Below, one piece after another: positions 61,535 through 64,000 of a stretch of DNA of 64,000 nt. Position numbers and translations under genes: made by a program. Numbering within the stretch: position 1 is the first letter of the stretch; each line of letters begins with the position of its first letter. Location of the stretch: the NCBI GenBank assembly GCA_037893225.1, contig JAZGUH010000157.1, positions 1-64,000 on the forward strand, read 5' to 3'. A model generated the notes under the pieces. The model was not told where the DNA came from. It saw only the letters and a list, made by a program, of their open reading frames with translations, and ran no database searches. The stretch is from Hippasteria phrygiana. Its lineage: Eukaryota > Echinodermata > Asteroidea > Valvatida > Goniasteridae.

Positions 61535-62655
61535 TAAACTGGTCGTGCACCTAACTACTCATGTTTTCTTCAGCATGTTCAATTTTATGTTAATTGCTAA
61601 CGCCTTTATACGGTTAGTACATACATGGCAGATGATTTATTACTAGTTTTCTTTATTTCTCATGAAGGAAATGTAATATACTACTCCATTGGCGCGGCTA
61701 GCAGCAGTAGCAGTAGTACTATACTACTACTACTAGCACTGCTGCCATTCATTATTTGTTTTATACAATACCTGAGTAAAATCACAAACATTACTCCCGT
61801 TTACTTCCCACAATGCCTTTTGACCATTGTGACATCTCAACCAGGTGGTATTTGCGATAAGGTCTATTTCTGCGCAGTTAGCAAGGCAGCTTTGCATGGG
61901 TAGGAATTTTCTCTTCCCGCATGCGCAAAACCAAAACTATCCAAAATGGTTGCCCATGATGGTCCCGAAGACTTCGTGTTTGGCGATTTCAATTTCTAAG
62001 ATTTTAGGATTTTTCTGACGTTTCTGGAAACGGAATCAGTTGTTTACGTCGAGTGACGACGACACCGACGAAGACTATGGTTGCGAGTTTTGCTTTTGTA
62101 AAGGGTTTCCTTCCTCTATGGTAATTAAGCTTGAACTAATAAGAAGGACACCACGATAAGGCATCATAGCAGAGGGAACTGCACGGGAGCGCTGCCTCCT
62201 TCCTTTTAAAAAAAACCTGGATGCTAAACATTTTCTTTTTACTTTGCCTTACTATGCGATAATGTAAAGCTGTGCAGGTACTCAATTCCATAATCTGGAA
62301 CCGGTTCCTGACATGAATGGTTGGGTGACACTGAAAATCGGCAAAAACATCAAGGGAGTGTTTTTGCCACAAGTTTACAAATTAAATTTACTTTTTCTGT
62401 GGAGTCATAACAGTAGTGGAATATGTGAATGTTCTCTATCTCCATGGAATTCTTTACCTGGTGCATGTTTCCAATCTTTCTTGCTTCAAGAGGAATATTA
62501 ATTCCTACCTCTTGTATCATTGATTCTTTTCATTTTTGAGTGATTTTCAGCCTTGTTCGGGGCAAATTTGCAAATTACTTTTTTGGCTAGAATGAAGTTT
62601 GAGACCATGTGATTTGGGTTTGCTTGTGAAAATTGTATTTTTTTATATTTAACAG
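61535..62655. promoter_or_regulatory. Probable upstream region / 5' intron of RABGEF1
   Basis: Non-coding. A likely first, untranslated exon and promoter may lie at about 61900-62100, where there is aaaatggttgcccatgatgg and a local GC rise. The stretch ends with an acceptor (tttttttatatttaacag, AG at 62654-62655). A (AGC/AGT)n-like cluster near 61705-61735 is the only simple repeat. Confidence 0.4.
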
Positions 62656-62889
62656 ATAAACTTAGTTCATCCGTATTTGATAAAGTAGACCTCCCATCGC
62701 CATGAGTCTGTCGTCGTCGGCCAAGAAGAAGCGGGGCTTCCACATGAAGGAGTCCGAACTCCTGTGCAAGAATGGATGCGGTTTCTATGGCAATGTGGCC
62801 TGGCAGGGCTACTGCTCCAAGTGCTGGCGGGAAGTGTGCCAGAAGTCCCGGCAGGCCCAGATCGAAAGCGATGGCTTGCTTGCCCGAAA
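62656..62889 (+). CDS. RABGEF1: Rabex-5 (RABGEF1) first coding exon, A20-type zinc finger
   Basis: The exon starts after the acceptor at 62655, with 46 bases of 5' UTR. The ATG is at 62702 and the donor is gtaggt at 62890. It encodes MSLSSSAKKKRGFHMKESEL, then the zinc finger LLCKNGCGFYGNVAWQGYCS with pattern C-x3-C-x11-C-x2-C, then KCWREVCQKSRQAQIESDG. The length, position and residues of the finger match the N terminus of vertebrate Rabex-5 closely. Rabex-5 is the nucleotide-exchange factor for Rab5 on early endosomes, and this finger binds ubiquitin and has ligase activity. The exon ends two bases into a codon. The Vps9 exchange domain and later exons lie beyond the window. Confidence 0.85.
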
Positions 62890-63259
62890 GTAGGTATTGT
62901 TTTTGGTAGTCAGTTTCTCTGACCTGAGGATTTCCTGAGAACCCTCGCCTGCAGAATGTACCTGAATCCATCAAAATCCATACCCCTGTTTTGGAGGATT
63001 TCGGCGGATACAGGATACCTCCATATTGAAACCTGGGGGATTTTGATGTATTGAGGATTGTAAGCCTAGCGTTACTGCAGGATTTTGATGGATTCAGGAT
63101 ACCTCCATATTGAGCAGTCACCAAAACCTACTTTTTGTGCATGACAAAATAGGTGGATTTTGGCGGATTCAGGATACTTTCTAGTAAAGTTGCCCAAGGG
63201 GTTAGGGTTAAAAAGCTATCATGACGCGCAAGGCCAACGTCATCAGTGGCATATACCCA
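62890..63259 (+). repeat. RABGEF1 intron with GGATTTTGATGGATTCAGGA-type repeats
   Basis: The phrase ggattttgatggattcagga, followed by tacctccatattga, recurs at about 62965-63020, 63070-63115 and 63155-63180 with changes. It also appears in inverted form as gaatccatcaaaatccat near 62965. This is a degenerate repeat that could fold back. Confidence 0.55.
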
Positions 63260-63420
63260 GCATGATATGGGGCAGATAGAGGGGTACCCCCTTTTGTCCC
63301 TATACCCTATACACTATCCAGACTATTGTTACCTAACACATCCCCCTAGACATCTGAAAAGAATTAATGAGATTCAATGACCAACACAAAAGAGGGGGTT
63401 CCCTCTGCCCCATATCGTGC
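63260..63420. mobile_element. MITE family A, copy 3
   Basis: It begins gcatgatatggggcagatag and ends ctgccccatatcgtgc. The interior ctatccagactattgttacc and gattcaatgaccaacac match the copy at 4275-4473 in the same orientation. Confidence 0.7.
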
Positions 63421-64000
63421 ATCGTATGCAGTGGCAACATCAAATTCAGTATTCTTGCAAATCCACTCTGAAAAATATTCTGTGGCAAAATAGTCCTGTA
63501 TAAGGTATTTGTTTAAACCCCTTGTGTCTGGCTGTTATTGGTGGGTTGCTGGTATGCCAAGAACGGGCTGTGCAGCCAAGTATAAATGCAAACAATAGGC
63601 AGCACACTGAATAGGGTAGTCCTATTCATCGCACTTGGACCCCCCCCCCCCCCCCCCCCCCTTCGTGGGAATGAAAACTTTGAAAAAGCTAAATCTAGTC
63701 ATTACACTTCCATTTAAGAATAATATAGTTGAAACAAGACACAATGGCGTGACGGTGCAATGGAAGTTCTACTCGCCGTTGAATGGAACATTGGTATGAA
63801 TAATTCAGTGCACATGATCAATGACCCACCAATCAGATGGCAGGGACTTATTCAGGCATTGTATAAAAACTATTATTGTACTGGATATTACATGTATATT
63901 TATTCCAAACGTGTCTCTAAGCACCACCAAGAACGGGCTAGGCATCCCCTGTATGTAATTGTTCCCTGCTGATAGTATTAATCTCCTTCCAGAAGATTTA
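63421..64000 (+). other. RABGEF1 intron, no further exon seen
   Basis: A C run of about 22 lies at about 63640-63661. I see no exon with Rabex-5-like coding up to the end of the window. Confidence 0.45.

Overview
The window is eukaryotic, animal nuclear DNA. It shows spliceosomal introns with clean donor and acceptor sites, long non-coding stretches, a short TTAGGG telomere-type array, a UDP-glycosyltransferase gene with animal exon structure, and the first coding exon of a Rabex-5 (RABGEF1) orthologue. The repeat content (a BEL/Pao element, a non-LTR element with RNase H, a THAP-bearing TTAA element, many foldback MITEs, tRNA-headed SINEs) fits a marine invertebrate. I infer a deuterostome such as an echinoderm, hemichordate or amphioxus; the sequence alone does not prove the species.

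Host genes are few. (1) A three-exon 3' part of a plus-strand gene resembling DUF1499 lies at 9815-14613; one of its introns is filled by a 2.8-kb transposon. (2) An intronless coding exon for a 922-residue, very hydrophobic protein of no recognised family lies at 22746-25514. (3) A complete five-exon UGT gene lies on the minus strand at 28262-35197; its introns carry SINEs, a mariner derivative, a minisatellite and a telomeric array. (4) The A20-zinc-finger start exon of RABGEF1 lies at 62702-62889. A weaker minus-strand gene candidate sits inside a 3.8-kb element at 50728-54528.

The rest is mostly mobile DNA, much of it intact and with readable insertion footprints. 1592-3802: two adjacent elements flanked by TTAA; the second retains a THAP DNA-binding ORF. 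18576-21199: two large foldbacks sharing arms, with a third element nested inside (8-bp target duplication). 21259-22098: a dispersed repeat interrupted by a foldback, with an uninterrupted copy at 4588-4799. 38337-46994: a full BEL/Pao retrotransposon with two 610-bp LTRs that I read as identical, a 5-bp target duplication and one 2126-codon gag-pol frame. 55556-61522: a full APE/RT/RNase H non-LTR retrotransposon with both ORFs open, a 12-bp target duplication and a CAA-type tail.

The observations I rank highest are: the 30-bp tandem array in the BEL gag; the THAP-only TTAA element as a possible transposition repressor; the elements whose ends are arrays of one palindrome (10084-12912); palindromic cassettes carrying tRNA-like cloverleaves; the 3.8-kb TAATTA-flanked element with its own candidate gene; and the UGT whose donor-site HGG-type motif reads HSA. 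All family assignments come from reading the sequence; no database search was run.
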